Source: Methylopila jiangsuensis (GTDB lineage: Bacteria > Pseudomonadota > Alphaproteobacteria > Rhizobiales > Methylopilaceae). From it: a stretch of 64,000 nt of DNA. The position numbers and the translations under genes are program-made. A model generated the notes under the pieces. The model was not told the DNA's origin. It saw only the letters and a program-made list of their open reading frames with translations, and ran no database searches. This document shows positions 18,797-26,686 of this stretch, piece by piece; position 1 is the stretch's first letter; each line of letters begins with the position of its first letter. The stretch spans positions 124,001-188,000 of the forward strand of contig NZ_BSFK01000010.1 of assembly GCF_027922305.1 (NCBI RefSeq), written 5' to 3'.

Positions 18797-19856
18797 TGGT
18801 CAGTGCAATTATTTTATTAGCTCCAGATTCGTAAACTCCATTAAAATCTTGTATATTTTTGTCTTGAGCCTCAAAGACAATTCCACTGCTTCCAATATCG
18901 GCTTGGGTCAGCGCAAAAACTGGCTTTGACACGATTTGGCTTACCGCAATAAGGCTGTTAAAGTCTGGGATTTCTAGCAAAAACCCACTAAGAGACGCGT
19001 TTGTTCTTTCGTAAATGTCTTCATCAAGTAGATAATCTATACTCTTAAGCGCTGGATTGAGGTAAGTCAGTTTAGCTTCATTTAAAGCGTCAAACCATTT
19101 TTGATATGCTTGCGTAGGGCGGGCTTCTTGGCCACCGCGCGACCTTCTGCGATAGTTCTGAACGATTGAGCCCAAATATTTGGGGCTCACGGTAGGCCAA
19201 GGGTAATCGGCTTCTTGCAGAATTTCTGACTGCCCTGCCTTTTGCGACCAAGCGCGCCACTTAGGCAGAACGCGAGCCAGCGACCGTATCGCCATCGCTG
19301 AAAAGAAATCAGGGGCCATAGGAACAATAAAACTATCGCTGGTGCAAAGTATATTTTGATTTAGAGCGCCTAGGCTCGGGCTCATATCAACTATTGTATA
19401 GTCAATATCATTAGCGTCAGCTGTGATGTCAAATAATTTACGAAGCGATCCAGGTATATTCTGGAATGCCGTTAGGGATGCAGACAGTTCGTGAGCTATC
19501 GACAACGTGTTTTCATTCTCGGACAAGCCGACATGTCCCGGCATAACAAACAGACCCGGACGCGCAGGCACGACTTGTACCTGTACAGGTGTCAGGGGAA
19601 CGGGTCTAGCATCAAAGGCTGGCGAAAGTCCGTCCCTAATGTTGCGTGGCGGCTGGTCTCTTCGCCCTTCGAAATTATACTCGTCTTCGTGCTTATAATC
19701 TAATACCAATCCGGTCAAATTACATTGAGGATCGCAATCGATGAGAAGTACTTTCTTGCCTAACTCAGCAAGCTTCCATCCGATGTTGAATGCAGATGTC
19801 GTTTTGGAAACCCCGCCTTTGTGATTAAAAAAAGCTATCTGATGAGGTCTAGCCAT
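18789..19856 (-). CDS. ParA/Soj-type ATPase, partner of the HEPN protein
   Basis: A P-loop ATPase of about 355 residues with the deviant Walker A motif KGGVSKTT (13-20, Ser in place of the usual second Gly), LLIDCDPQCNLTG (Walker A'/switch I region), and a Walker B-like DYTIVDMSPSLG. The C-terminal third (after about 230) is longer than in plasmid ParA and unlike it. ATG 19856 gives MARPHQIAFFNHKGG; an upstream in-frame ATG would add seven residues. There is no parB or parS nearby, and the next gene is a HEPN RNase, so chromosome partition is unlikely. A sensor or assembly ATPase for an RNase effector is the better guess. Confidence 0.82.
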   Translation of the reverse strand: MARPHQIAFFNHKGGVSKTTSAFNIGWKLAELGKKVLLIDCDPQCNLTGLVLDYKHEDEYNFEGRRDQPPRNIRDGLSPAFDARPVPLTPVQVQVVPARPGLFVMPGHVGLSENENTLSIAHELSASLTAFQNIPGSLRKLFDITADANDIDYTIVDMSPSLGALNQNILCTSDSFIVPMAPDFFSAMAIRSLARVLPKWRAWSQKAGQSEILQEADYPWPTVSPKYLGSIVQNYRRRSRGGQEARPTQAYQKWFDALNEAKLTYLNPALKSIDYLLDEDIYERTNASLSGFLLEIPDFNSLIAVSQIVSKPVFALTQADIGSSGIVFEAQDKNIQDFNGVYESGANKIIALTNG

Positions 19857-19974
19857 ATCGGGGGCATCTCGCTTCAAATTCGATTATATATGTCGTGATA
19901 GTGAATCTCGTTCCTATTCTATGTCAATGGTGTTCGGTAGATTTGATGCCCGAATTGGCGGTATCTTGTCTCCC

Positions 19975-21648
19975 TCACATCCCCGAATAATTCGGACCGC
20001 CGCCGCCTTCCGGCGCGACCCAGGTGATGTTCTGGTTGGGGTCCTTGATGTCGCAGGTTTTGCAGTGGACGCAGTTCTGGGCGTTGATCTGGTAGCGGGG
20101 GCCTGAGGCGCCGTCCTCGACCCATTCGTAGACGCCGGCCGGGCAGTAGCGCTGCGACAGGCCGGCGTAGACGTCGTGCTCGGACGTCTTCTGCAGGCCC
20201 ATGTCCTTCACCTTCAGGTGCGGCGGCTGGTCCTCCTCGTGGTTGGTGTTCGACAGGAACACCGAGGACAGCTTGTCGAAGGTGAGCACGCCGTCGGGCT
20301 TCGGATAGGCGATCTTTTCGAAGTCCTTGCCCGGCTTGGTGGCGGCGTAGTCCGGCTTGCCGTGGGACAGCGTGCCGAACAGGCTTATGCCGAACTGCTC
20401 CGCCCACATGGCGAGGCCGCCCAGCATGACGCCGATGCGGGTGCCGAACTTCGACCACAGCGGCTTCACGTTGCGCACCGGCTTCAGGTCGCGGCCGATG
20501 GCGCTGTCGCGCCAGGCGTTCTCGTAGGCGGTCAGCTCGTCCTGCGCGCGGCCGGCCTTCAGGGCCTCGACCACATGCTCGGCGCAGAGCTTGCCGGACA
20601 GCACCGCGTTGTGGCTGCCCTTGATGCGCGGCACGTTGACGAAGCCCGCGGCGCAGCCCACCAGCGCGCCGCCGGGGAAGGCGAGCTTCGGCGCCGACTG
20701 CCAGCCGCCCTCGGTGATGGCGCGGGCGCCGTAGCTGAGGCGCTTTCCGCCCGCGAAGGCGTCGCGGATCGCGGCGTGGGTCTTGAAGCGCTGGAACTCG
20801 TCGAACGGCGACAGCCACGGGTTCTGGTAGTTGAGATGCACCACGAAGCCGACGGCCACCAGGTTGTCGCCGAAGTGGTAGAGGAACGAGCCGCCGCCGG
20901 TCTTGTCGTCCAGCGGCCAGCCGAAGGAGTGCTGCACCAGGCCGGGCCGGTGCTTCTCCGGCGCCACCTGCCACAGCTCCTTCAGGCCGATGCCGAACTT
21001 CTGCGGGTCGCGTCCTTCGGACAGGTTGAAGCGCTGGATGAGCTCTTTGGAGAGCTGGCCGCGGGCGCCTTCCGCGAAGATCACGTATTTGCCGCGCAGC
21101 TCCATGCCGCGGGTGTAGTTGGGGCCGGGCTCGCCGTCCTTGCCCACGCCCATGTCGCCGGTGGCGACGCCGGTGACGGCGCCGTTTTCGTCATAGAGGA
21201 TCTCGTTGGCGGCGAAGCCGGGATAGATCTCCACGCCCAGCGCCTCGGCCTGCGCGCCCATCCAGCGCGCCACGTCGCCGAGGGAGGCGATGAAGTTGCC
21301 ATGGTTGGACAGGATCTTCGGCATGCCGAAGGCCGGCAGCGTGAAGCCGCGGCTTTCGGTGAGGTAGAGGAAATGGTCGTCCGTCACCTCGGTGCGGGCG
21401 AAGGCGCTCTCGTCCGCGCGCCAGTCCGGCAGCAGGGCGTCGAGGCCGATCGGATCGATCACCGCGCCCGACAGGATGTGGGCGCCCACCTCCGAGCCCT
21501 TCTCCAGCAGCACCACGGAGAGCTCGGGATCGAGCTGCTTCAGGCGGATCGCGACGCTGAGGCCCGCAGGGCCGCCGCCCACGACCACCACGTCGTAGTC
21601 CATGCCCTCGCGCTCGGGAAGCGCCTCCGAAGCGGTGGTGTCGGTCAT
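19975..21648 (-). CDS. Electron transfer flavoprotein-ubiquinone oxidoreductase
   Basis: Passes electrons from reduced ETF to ubiquinone at the inner membrane. The product of about 557 residues has the FAD motif DVVVVGGGPAGLSVAIRL at the N-terminus, the GAHILSGAVIDP segment, the membrane-associating middle region (SHNAVLSGKLCAEHV), and a C-terminal [4Fe-4S] ligand cluster INAQNCVHCKTCDIKDPNQN. ATG 21648 was chosen over an upstream ATG at 21693. It is the first normal-composition gene after the AT-rich island. Together with the ETFBKMT-like gene it indicates an active ETF system. Confidence 0.97.
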   Translation of the reverse strand: MTDTTASEALPEREGMDYDVVVVGGGPAGLSVAIRLKQLDPELSVVLLEKGSEVGAHILSGAVIDPIGLDALLPDWRADESAFARTEVTDDHFLYLTESRGFTLPAFGMPKILSNHGNFIASLGDVARWMGAQAEALGVEIYPGFAANEILYDENGAVTGVATGDMGVGKDGEPGPNYTRGMELRGKYVIFAEGARGQLSKELIQRFNLSEGRDPQKFGIGLKELWQVAPEKHRPGLVQHSFGWPLDDKTGGGSFLYHFGDNLVAVGFVVHLNYQNPWLSPFDEFQRFKTHAAIRDAFAGGKRLSYGARAITEGGWQSAPKLAFPGGALVGCAAGFVNVPRIKGSHNAVLSGKLCAEHVVEALKAGRAQDELTAYENAWRDSAIGRDLKPVRNVKPLWSKFGTRIGVMLGGLAMWAEQFGISLFGTLSHGKPDYAATKPGKDFEKIAYPKPDGVLTFDKLSSVFLSNTNHEEDQPPHLKVKDMGLQKTSEHDVYAGLSQRYCPAGVYEWVEDGASGPRYQINAQNCVHCKTCDIKDPNQNITWVAPEGGGGPNYSGM

Positions 21649-21796
21649 GGCCGGCGAAACTCCCTCGACAAAACCTGTTGCGCTGCGAAGCACGTTGGAA
21701 CGGTTCGCATTTTAGCGCGCCCGACGCTATCGGGAGGATCGTCGAAGACGAGCAATTCGTTTATCCGACCTGCGAATAAGCCGGATCAGCCGGGTG

Positions 21797-22876
21797 TCAG
21801 GCGGCCGATCGCTGCGCCGCGGCGCCCCGCTCCGGATGGTGCTCGATCACGCCGTACCAGCCGAGCCCCCGATAGGTCTCGTAGCCGGGGGTGAGGTGAT
21901 AGGCGATCAGCCGGCCGTTGGCGGCGTGGTAGGCGCCCGAGGGGCCGGATCCGGTCTCGAGCGGGAAGGTCTCCTGCAGCGCGCCGCGCCCGTCGGACGA
22001 GGCGATGACGCGGCCGCGGGCGTCCAGCAGCAGCACCCGGCTGCGGGCGGCCTCCGCCGGCGCCAGCCGCACGCCCTGCACCACGGCGCGGGCCTGGGGC
22101 TCCCAGTCGAAATGGATCGCCAGCAGGCCGAGCGGGCGGCCGTGGGCGTCGCCGTCCTCGCGCACCTGCGCCACATAGGTCGCCACCTGCGCGCCGCCGA
22201 GCGCCGCGGCGCGCTCGATGTCGGCGGCCACGAAGTCGTCCCCCGAGGCCAGGTTGCGGCCGGCGGCGAACCAGCGCTCGGACGACACGTCCAGCCCGAT
22301 CACGCCGGGGAAGCGGTCCGGGCGGCCGTTGGCGATCACCCGTCCGTCGAGGTCGCAGAGCCACAGGTCGATGTAGACCGTGTAGGACGACAGGATGACG
22401 CCGAGCCGCCGGGAGGCGTGGGCCGCCCGGTCCTCCGAGGGCGCCTGCGCGCAGTCCACCATGGCCGCATCGGTCGCCCACCAGCGCACGTCGCAGGTGC
22501 GCTCGTAGAGGTTGCGGTCGATGATCTCGACCGCGTTGAGTGCGAGGTCGGTGTAGCGCTCGGCCTGGGCCTCCGCCGACAGCGCGGCCACCGCCTGGCG
22601 CAGGTCGTCCGCCCGCGCGCCCACGTCGTCGCCGAGGCCCGCGGCCAGCCGCTCGATCTCGGCCGCGACCTCCTTCACCTCCTGCGCCACCACGGAGAAG
22701 CCGGCGCCCTTGTCGCCGGCGTGCGCGGCCTCGATCAGCGCGTTCAGCGCCAGCAGCCGCATGCGCCCGGTGATGCCGCGGATGGCCGCGATGTTGGCCC
22801 AGGCCGCATCCTTCAGCGTGTCCGCCGCTCCGCCAACGATGCGCGCCAGCGAACGGTCGCCTGCGTCTTCCGCCAT
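21797..22876 (-). CDS. Soluble chemoreceptor-like protein with N-terminal MCP tip and C-terminal sensor domain
   Basis: 359 residues without a transmembrane segment. Residues 38-75 carry the MCP hairpin tip (LLALNALIEAAHAGDKGAGFSVVAQEVKEVA), the CheA/CheW contact region. The rest (about 115-345) looks like a Cache-type sensor: VYIDLWLCDLDGRVIANGR, then DVSSERWF, GLLAIHFDWEPQA and LLLDARGRVIASSDG. The order, signalling tip first and sensor last, is the reverse of the usual MCP. The adaptation helices are short. It probably senses a small molecule in the cytoplasm; no che genes are nearby. Confidence 0.75.
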   Translation of the reverse strand: MAEDAGDRSLARIVGGAADTLKDAAWANIAAIRGITGRMRLLALNALIEAAHAGDKGAGFSVVAQEVKEVAAEIERLAAGLGDDVGARADDLRQAVAALSAEAQAERYTDLALNAVEIIDRNLYERTCDVRWWATDAAMVDCAQAPSEDRAAHASRRLGVILSSYTVYIDLWLCDLDGRVIANGRPDRFPGVIGLDVSSERWFAAGRNLASGDDFVAADIERAAALGGAQVATYVAQVREDGDAHGRPLGLLAIHFDWEPQARAVVQGVRLAPAEAARSRVLLLDARGRVIASSDGRGALQETFPLETGSGPSGAYHAANGRLIAYHLTPGYETYRGLGWYGVIEHHPERGAAAQRSAA

Positions 22877-22982
22877 TTTATCCGCCCCGATTCCATGACA
22901 TCCCGCAGGCGCACACTGGTCGGACGATGATTAGTGGATGATTAAAACGGCGCGCTCAAAAAATGGGCTGCGTTGCGCGCCG

Positions 22983-23909
22983 TCAGGGCGTGAACCAGTA
23001 GCGGGTGAGGTGGAAGAAGATCGGGGCGGCGAAGATGATGCTGTCCACCCGGTCCAGCACGCCGCCGTGGCCCTGGATGACGTAGCCCCAGTCCTTGGCG
23101 CCGAGGTCCCGCTTCACCGCCGACAGCACGAAGCCGCCGAAGAAGCCGGCCACCACGATGGCGAGGCTCATGCCCGCGGCCTGAAGAAGCGAGAACGGAG
23201 TCAGCGGCGCCAGCGCCACGCCCACCAGAACGGCGAAGGCCCAGCCGCCCACGAGCCCCTCCACGGTCTTGGACGGGCTGACGTTGGGCGAGAACCGGGT
23301 GCGGCCGAACAGCTTGCCGAACACGTATTGCGCCACGTCCGAGATCTGCGCCACCACCACCAGATAGAGCACCAGCATGGCGGTGTCCGAGCCGGTGTCG
23401 AGCATGAGCAGCGCGGGCGCGTGGCTCAGCATGTAGACGGTGAGCATCAGGCCCCACTGCACCCGCGCGGTGCGGGACAGGAAGTCCTTCACGTCGCCGG
23501 CGAGCGTGGAGATCGCGGGCAGGATCAGGAAGGCGTAGACCGGGATGAACACCGCGAACAGGCCGTACCAGCCGTCCAGCAGCAGCCCGTAGTGGATCGG
23601 CAGCGCCACGAAGAACGACAGGAACAGCGCCCGGTGGTCGCCGGGCCGGGACGGGGCCAGCGTCCAGAACTCCCGCAGCGCCATGAAGGACAGGCCGGCG
23701 AACAGCAGGATGGTCGTGGTCGGCCCCAGCGCCAGCGCGCCGCCGAAGATCAGCGCCATCACCCACCACGAGCGGGTGCGGGCGTTGAGATTGGCGATGG
23801 TGGCGCGGCCTTCGGGCGTTTTCGCCCGGCGCTCCAGCTCCGCGCCCACGATGGTGGCCACCGTGAGGATGGCGAGCGCGCCCGCGATGACCCAGCCGAA
23901 GGCGCTCAT
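22983..23909 (-). CDS. cdsA: Phosphatidate cytidylyltransferase-like protein
   Basis: A 308-residue membrane protein with about eight hydrophobic segments that would make CDP-diacylglycerol from phosphatidate and CTP. The CDS signature is complete: SDVAQYVFGKLFGR followed by SPNVSPSKTVEGLVGG and near the C-terminus GHGGVLDRVDSIIFAAP. It is the last of three overlapping minus-strand genes (ATGA overlap with the acyltransferase). The arrangement recalls the enterobacterial ynbA-ynbB pair, so it may be an accessory paralogue, not the sole housekeeping CdsA. Confidence 0.9.
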   Translation of the reverse strand: MSAFGWVIAGALAILTVATIVGAELERRAKTPEGRATIANLNARTRSWWVMALIFGGALALGPTTTILLFAGLSFMALREFWTLAPSRPGDHRALFLSFFVALPIHYGLLLDGWYGLFAVFIPVYAFLILPAISTLAGDVKDFLSRTARVQWGLMLTVYMLSHAPALLMLDTGSDTAMLVLYLVVVAQISDVAQYVFGKLFGRTRFSPNVSPSKTVEGLVGGWAFAVLVGVALAPLTPFSLLQAAGMSLAIVVAGFFGGFVLSAVKRDLGAKDWGYVIQGHGGVLDRVDSIIFAAPIFFHLTRYWFTP

Positions 23910-24535
23910 GTCGCGGTCCCCTCGCGGCGGGGGTCGAGCTCGGCGACGGCGGACCGCGCCCGCTCCAGGAATTCCGCCCTGGTTTCGCCCGGCGTCTGGC
24001 GCAGCGGCGCGCCGAAGCGGGCGGTGCAGGTGACGGGCACGATCAGGAACGAGCCTTTGGGCATGACGCGGGCGAGGTTCTCCAGATGGACCGGGATCAG
24101 CTCCGCGTCCGGGAAGCGTTCCGCCAGCCGGTGCAGGCCGCTGCGGAACGGCGCCACCGTCTCGCCGGCGCCGCGGGTGCCCTCGGGGAAGATCAGCACG
24201 CTGTCGCCGCGGGCGAGCGCGGCCTCGACGGGCTCCAGCGGGTCGCCGCCGCCGCTTCCGTCGCGGTCGATCAGCACGGCGCGAAGCGCGTCCTCGGCGA
24301 CGAAGCGCTTCAGCGCCGAGCCGCCCCAGTAGTCCCGCGCCGCCACCGGCCGGGTGCGCCGGCGCAGGCCGCGGGGCAGGGCGGACAGCACCGCCAGCGT
24401 GTCGAAATGGCTGGTGTGATTGGCGAAATAGATCCGGGTGCGCGGCTCGGGCGCCGAGCCGACCCATTCGCCCCGCGCGCCCACCAGCACGCGCACCAGG
24501 ATGACGAGGATCTGGCGGACGGCGCCGGCGATCAT
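23906..24535 (-). CDS. plsC: 1-acyl-sn-glycerol-3-phosphate acyltransferase (PlsC family)
   Basis: A 209-residue acyltransferase with motif I NHTSHFDTLAV (HxxxxD), motif III FPEGTRG, and an N-terminal hydrophobic stretch (VRQILVILVRVLVG). It would acylate lysophosphatidate, or a related polyol phosphate, at the membrane. The ATG overlaps the stop of the upstream CDP-alcohol phosphatidyltransferase gene, and its own stop overlaps the cdsA start, both by 4 bp. This makes a tightly coupled three-enzyme phospholipid operon. Confidence 0.9.
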   Translation of the reverse strand: MIAGAVRQILVILVRVLVGARGEWVGSAPEPRTRIYFANHTSHFDTLAVLSALPRGLRRRTRPVAARDYWGGSALKRFVAEDALRAVLIDRDGSGGGDPLEPVEAALARGDSVLIFPEGTRGAGETVAPFRSGLHRLAERFPDAELIPVHLENLARVMPKGSFLIVPVTCTARFGAPLRQTPGETRAEFLERARSAVAELDPRREGTAT

Positions 24536-25173
24536 GACGCGAGCCCTTTGGCGATGCGGAGCGTGCGGGTGACGCAGGTGACGAGCGACCCGGCGAGGAT
24601 CAGCCCGAGCGCGATCCCGAGCGACCAGCGCGTGTCGGCGAAGGCCCATTCCACCGACTGTGCGACGAGCGCCGCCGTCAGCGCGGCCATGCGGCGCTGC
24701 TTGGCCATGACGCCGGAAAAGTCCTGCGGCAGCCCGACCGAGCCGCCGAACACCCGCACGTAAGCCGTGAGCGCCGCCGCCAGCGCCGCCGCCCAGCCGA
24801 GCGCGGGCTGACCCGCGGCGTAGCCGGCGGCCACGAGGAACAGCGTGTCGGCGACGCGGTCCGGGAACTCGTTGTAGAGCGCGCCGACGGCGCTCTTCCG
24901 GCCGCCCTCGATCGCCACCATGCCGTCGAGCAGGTTGCAGACCAGCCGCAACTGGACGCACAGGGCGGCGAGAATCCACGCCGCCGGATGCGCCCACAGC
25001 AGCATCAGCGCGGCGCCGAGCGCCGAAACCGCCACGGAGGCCACCGAGATCTGGTTGGGCGTGACCGACGACGCGGCGAGCCGTCTGGAAAGGCCGATCG
25101 CCCAGCCGGACGACCGGCTCGCGATCGGCCGGCGGGCGGGCTCCGCCCGTGTCATTGCCTCGTCCGGCTGCAT
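24532..25173 (-). CDS. CDP-alcohol phosphatidyltransferase, variant (YnbA-like) active site
   Basis: A 213-residue membrane protein of the CDP-OH-P family. The core motif reads NLLDGMVAI...VGALYNEFPD. Compared with the canonical D-x2-D-G-x2-A-R-x8-G-x3-D-x3-D, the first and third Asp are Asn and the Arg is Ile, whereas the second and fourth Asp are kept. From memory the E. coli YnbA protein shows the same two Asn replacements, so this is a subfamily trait, not decay. The alcohol substrate is unknown. ATG 25173 starts MQPDEAMTRAEP; it lies 37 bp after the LysR gene on the same strand. Confidence 0.82.
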   Translation of the reverse strand: MQPDEAMTRAEPARRPIASRSSGWAIGLSRRLAASSVTPNQISVASVAVSALGAALMLLWAHPAAWILAALCVQLRLVCNLLDGMVAIEGGRKSAVGALYNEFPDRVADTLFLVAAGYAAGQPALGWAAALAAALTAYVRVFGGSVGLPQDFSGVMAKQRRMAALTAALVAQSVEWAFADTRWSLGIALGLILAGSLVTCVTRTLRIAKGLAS

Positions 25174-25210
25174 CGTTCTCCTCGCCGCCTCCGGTGAGGC
25201 GCCGCGCGAG

Positions 25211-26134
25211 TTACACCAAATCGGACGGCGGCTGTCGACCCGGCGCCACCTCCGCCTCGATCCAGCGCCGCAGCGCCGCGACCGCGGGCCGGTCCCCGGC
25301 GCCTTCGGGGCAGACGAACTCATAGGCGAAGCCGGCGAGCTCCGGTCCGAACGGCTGAACGAGCAGGCCCGAGGCGAGTTCGCTCGCCACCAGCACGCGG
25401 CTGAGCAGCGCGGCGCCCTGGCCCGCCACCGCGGCCTGAATCGCGCTCGCCTCGTCGTTGAAGGTGACGCCCGCCTGCCAGTCGCCGCCGGACACGCCCG
25501 CGGCCTCGCCCCAGGCGCGCCAGGTCGGCGTCGTGCTCTTGGCCCCGACGCGCCAGTCGAAATGGATCAGCGGCGCATGGGCCAGATCGGCCGGGGAGGA
25601 CAGGCCGAGCCGCGGGCTGGCGAGGGGCGCGAACAGATCGGTCATCAGCGGCGATCCTACGAGGCCGGGGCGGGGGCCGATCCCGTAGCGGATCGCGGCG
25701 TCGGCCTCGCCCGCCGCAAGGTCGACCACGCCGTCGGCCGCATGCAGCCTCAGGTCCCAGTCCGGGTTGATTTCCCGGAACCGCGCCGCCTTCGGCACCA
25801 GCAGCTTGGCCGTGAACGCGACCGTGGCCGACAGCGTCGCCACCCGGCGCGAAGGGCGCCGGCGCGCCTCCTCCGCCGCCTCCGCCATGGCGTCGAAGGC
25901 GCGACGCAGCGGCGGCAGCAGGGCCTCGCCCTTCGGGGTGAGCGCCACCTGGCGCGGGCCGCGCACGAACAGAGCCACGCCCAGACCCTCCTCCAGCCGG
26001 CGGATCTGGTGGCTGACGGCGGTGGGCGTCACGCCGAGCTCCTCCGCCGCGTCCTTGAAGCTCAGCCGCCGCGCCGCGGCCTCGAAGGCGCGCAGCGCGG
26101 CGAGCGGCGGAAGGCGGCGCATGGCGCGCTCCAT
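25211..26134 (-). CDS. LysR-type transcriptional regulator (GcvA-like)
   Basis: A 307-residue LysR regulator. The N-terminal helix-turn-helix is RLSFKDAAEELGVTPTAVSHQIRRLEE with the GcvA-type spelling PPLAALRAFEAAAR. A periplasmic-binding-like effector domain follows. It is divergent from the SMR-azoreductase genes (122 bp between starts), so those are the likely targets. The downstream phospholipid genes are on its own strand. The effector is unknown. Confidence 0.9.
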   Translation of the reverse strand: MERAMRRLPPLAALRAFEAAARRLSFKDAAEELGVTPTAVSHQIRRLEEGLGVALFVRGPRQVALTPKGEALLPPLRRAFDAMAEAAEEARRRPSRRVATLSATVAFTAKLLVPKAARFREINPDWDLRLHAADGVVDLAAGEADAAIRYGIGPRPGLVGSPLMTDLFAPLASPRLGLSSPADLAHAPLIHFDWRVGAKSTTPTWRAWGEAAGVSGGDWQAGVTFNDEASAIQAAVAGQGAALLSRVLVASELASGLLVQPFGPELAGFAYEFVCPEGAGDRPAVAALRRWIEAEVAPGRQPPSDLV

Positions 26135-26150
26135 TCAGATGAATTCAGAT
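26133..26150. promoter_or_regulatory. Direct repeat in the LysR/SMR divergent promoter
   Basis: ATTCAGAT occurs twice (26133-26140 and 26143-26150) at 10-bp spacing, one helical turn. The overlap TGAATTCA (26140-26147) is palindromic. Position just upstream of, and touching, the LysR start suits LysR autoregulation and control of the divergent genes. Confidence 0.4.
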
Positions 26151-26256
26151 CATCCATATCCTGAAAAATCGTCGTTTGTCGCCTTGAAATGGAAGGCTTA
26201 GCTCTGAGGACCGAAGGAACGATTGAGTTCGGTTCAGCCAGAACAGGAGGTTCGCC

Positions 26257-26571
26257 ATGGCTTGGGTGTTTCTCGCGATCGCGGCGGCGTTCGAAGTGGT
26301 GTTCGCGCTCAGCATGAAATACGCCGACGGCTTCTCCCGCCTCGGCCCGACCCTCGTCACGGTGATCGCCGTCGCGGGCGGCATCGGCTTTCTCACGCTG
26401 GCGCTGAAGACGCTGCCGGTCAGCGTCGCCTATCCGGTCTGGACCGCGGTCGGCACGCTCGGGACCGTGGCGCTCGGGGTCGCGCTGCTGGGCGAGGCGC
26501 TGACGGCGGCGAAGGTGCTCTCGGCGCTCGCCATCGTCGGCGGCGTCGCCGGCCTCAAGCTTTCGGCCTGA
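26257..26571 (+). CDS. SMR-family small multidrug/guanidinium exporter
   Basis: A 104-residue protein with four hydrophobic helices and the conserved membrane Glu13 (AAAFEVVFALSMKYADG), then SVAYPVWTAVGTLGTV, the signature of small multidrug resistance proteins such as EmrE and SugE/Gdx. Acts as a dimer, exchanging protons for cationic substrates. Whether it belongs to the guanidinium or drug subtype is not clear. Divergent from the LysR gene; azoR follows after a REP palindrome. Confidence 0.92.
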   Translation: MAWVFLAIAAAFEVVFALSMKYADGFSRLGPTLVTVIAVAGGIGFLTLALKTLPVSVAYPVWTAVGTLGTVALGVALLGEALTAAKVLSALAIVGGVAGLKLSA

Positions 26572-26597
26572 GAGCCTGTTTGAGATTTCACGCTTGG

Positions 26598-26630
26598 CGT
26601 CATGCCCGAGCTTGGTCATCGGGCATGACG
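26598..26630. repeat. REP-type palindrome, copy 2
   Basis: Arms CGTCATGCCCGA (26598-26609) and TCGGGCATGACG (26619-26630) are identical to copy 1. It lies between the SMR gene and azoR; it is the only copy in the window not between convergent genes. Confidence 0.85.
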
Positions 26631-26686
26631 GAGCCCGAACATCGCGCCCGTCCAACACCAAACGGGCTTTGAGAAGGAAGAAAACA

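Larger units (their letters stand above)
17905..19927. other. AT-rich genomic island carrying a ParA-HEPN gene pair
   Basis: Base composition and codon use change abruptly: A/T-ending codons, ATA and AAA are common here and rare on both sides. The two genes fill most of it. The 7-bp sequence ATGTCAA occurs at both compositional edges (17905-17911 and 19921-19927) and could be a target-site duplication, though a match this short could be chance. There is no integrase or transposase. The island lies between the extensin-like and ETF-QO genes. Confidence 0.65.

Noticed and set aside
18789-19856. Plasmid-type partition locus
   Set aside because: There is a ParA-like ATPase but no ParB-like gene and no centromere-like repeat array; the partner gene is a HEPN protein.
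19856-19930. TTGACA and TATAAT hexamers upstream of the ParA-like gene
   Set aside because: Each is a perfect hexamer but they are 33 bp apart on minus, too far for one sigma-70 promoter; AT-rich DNA gives such matches by chance.
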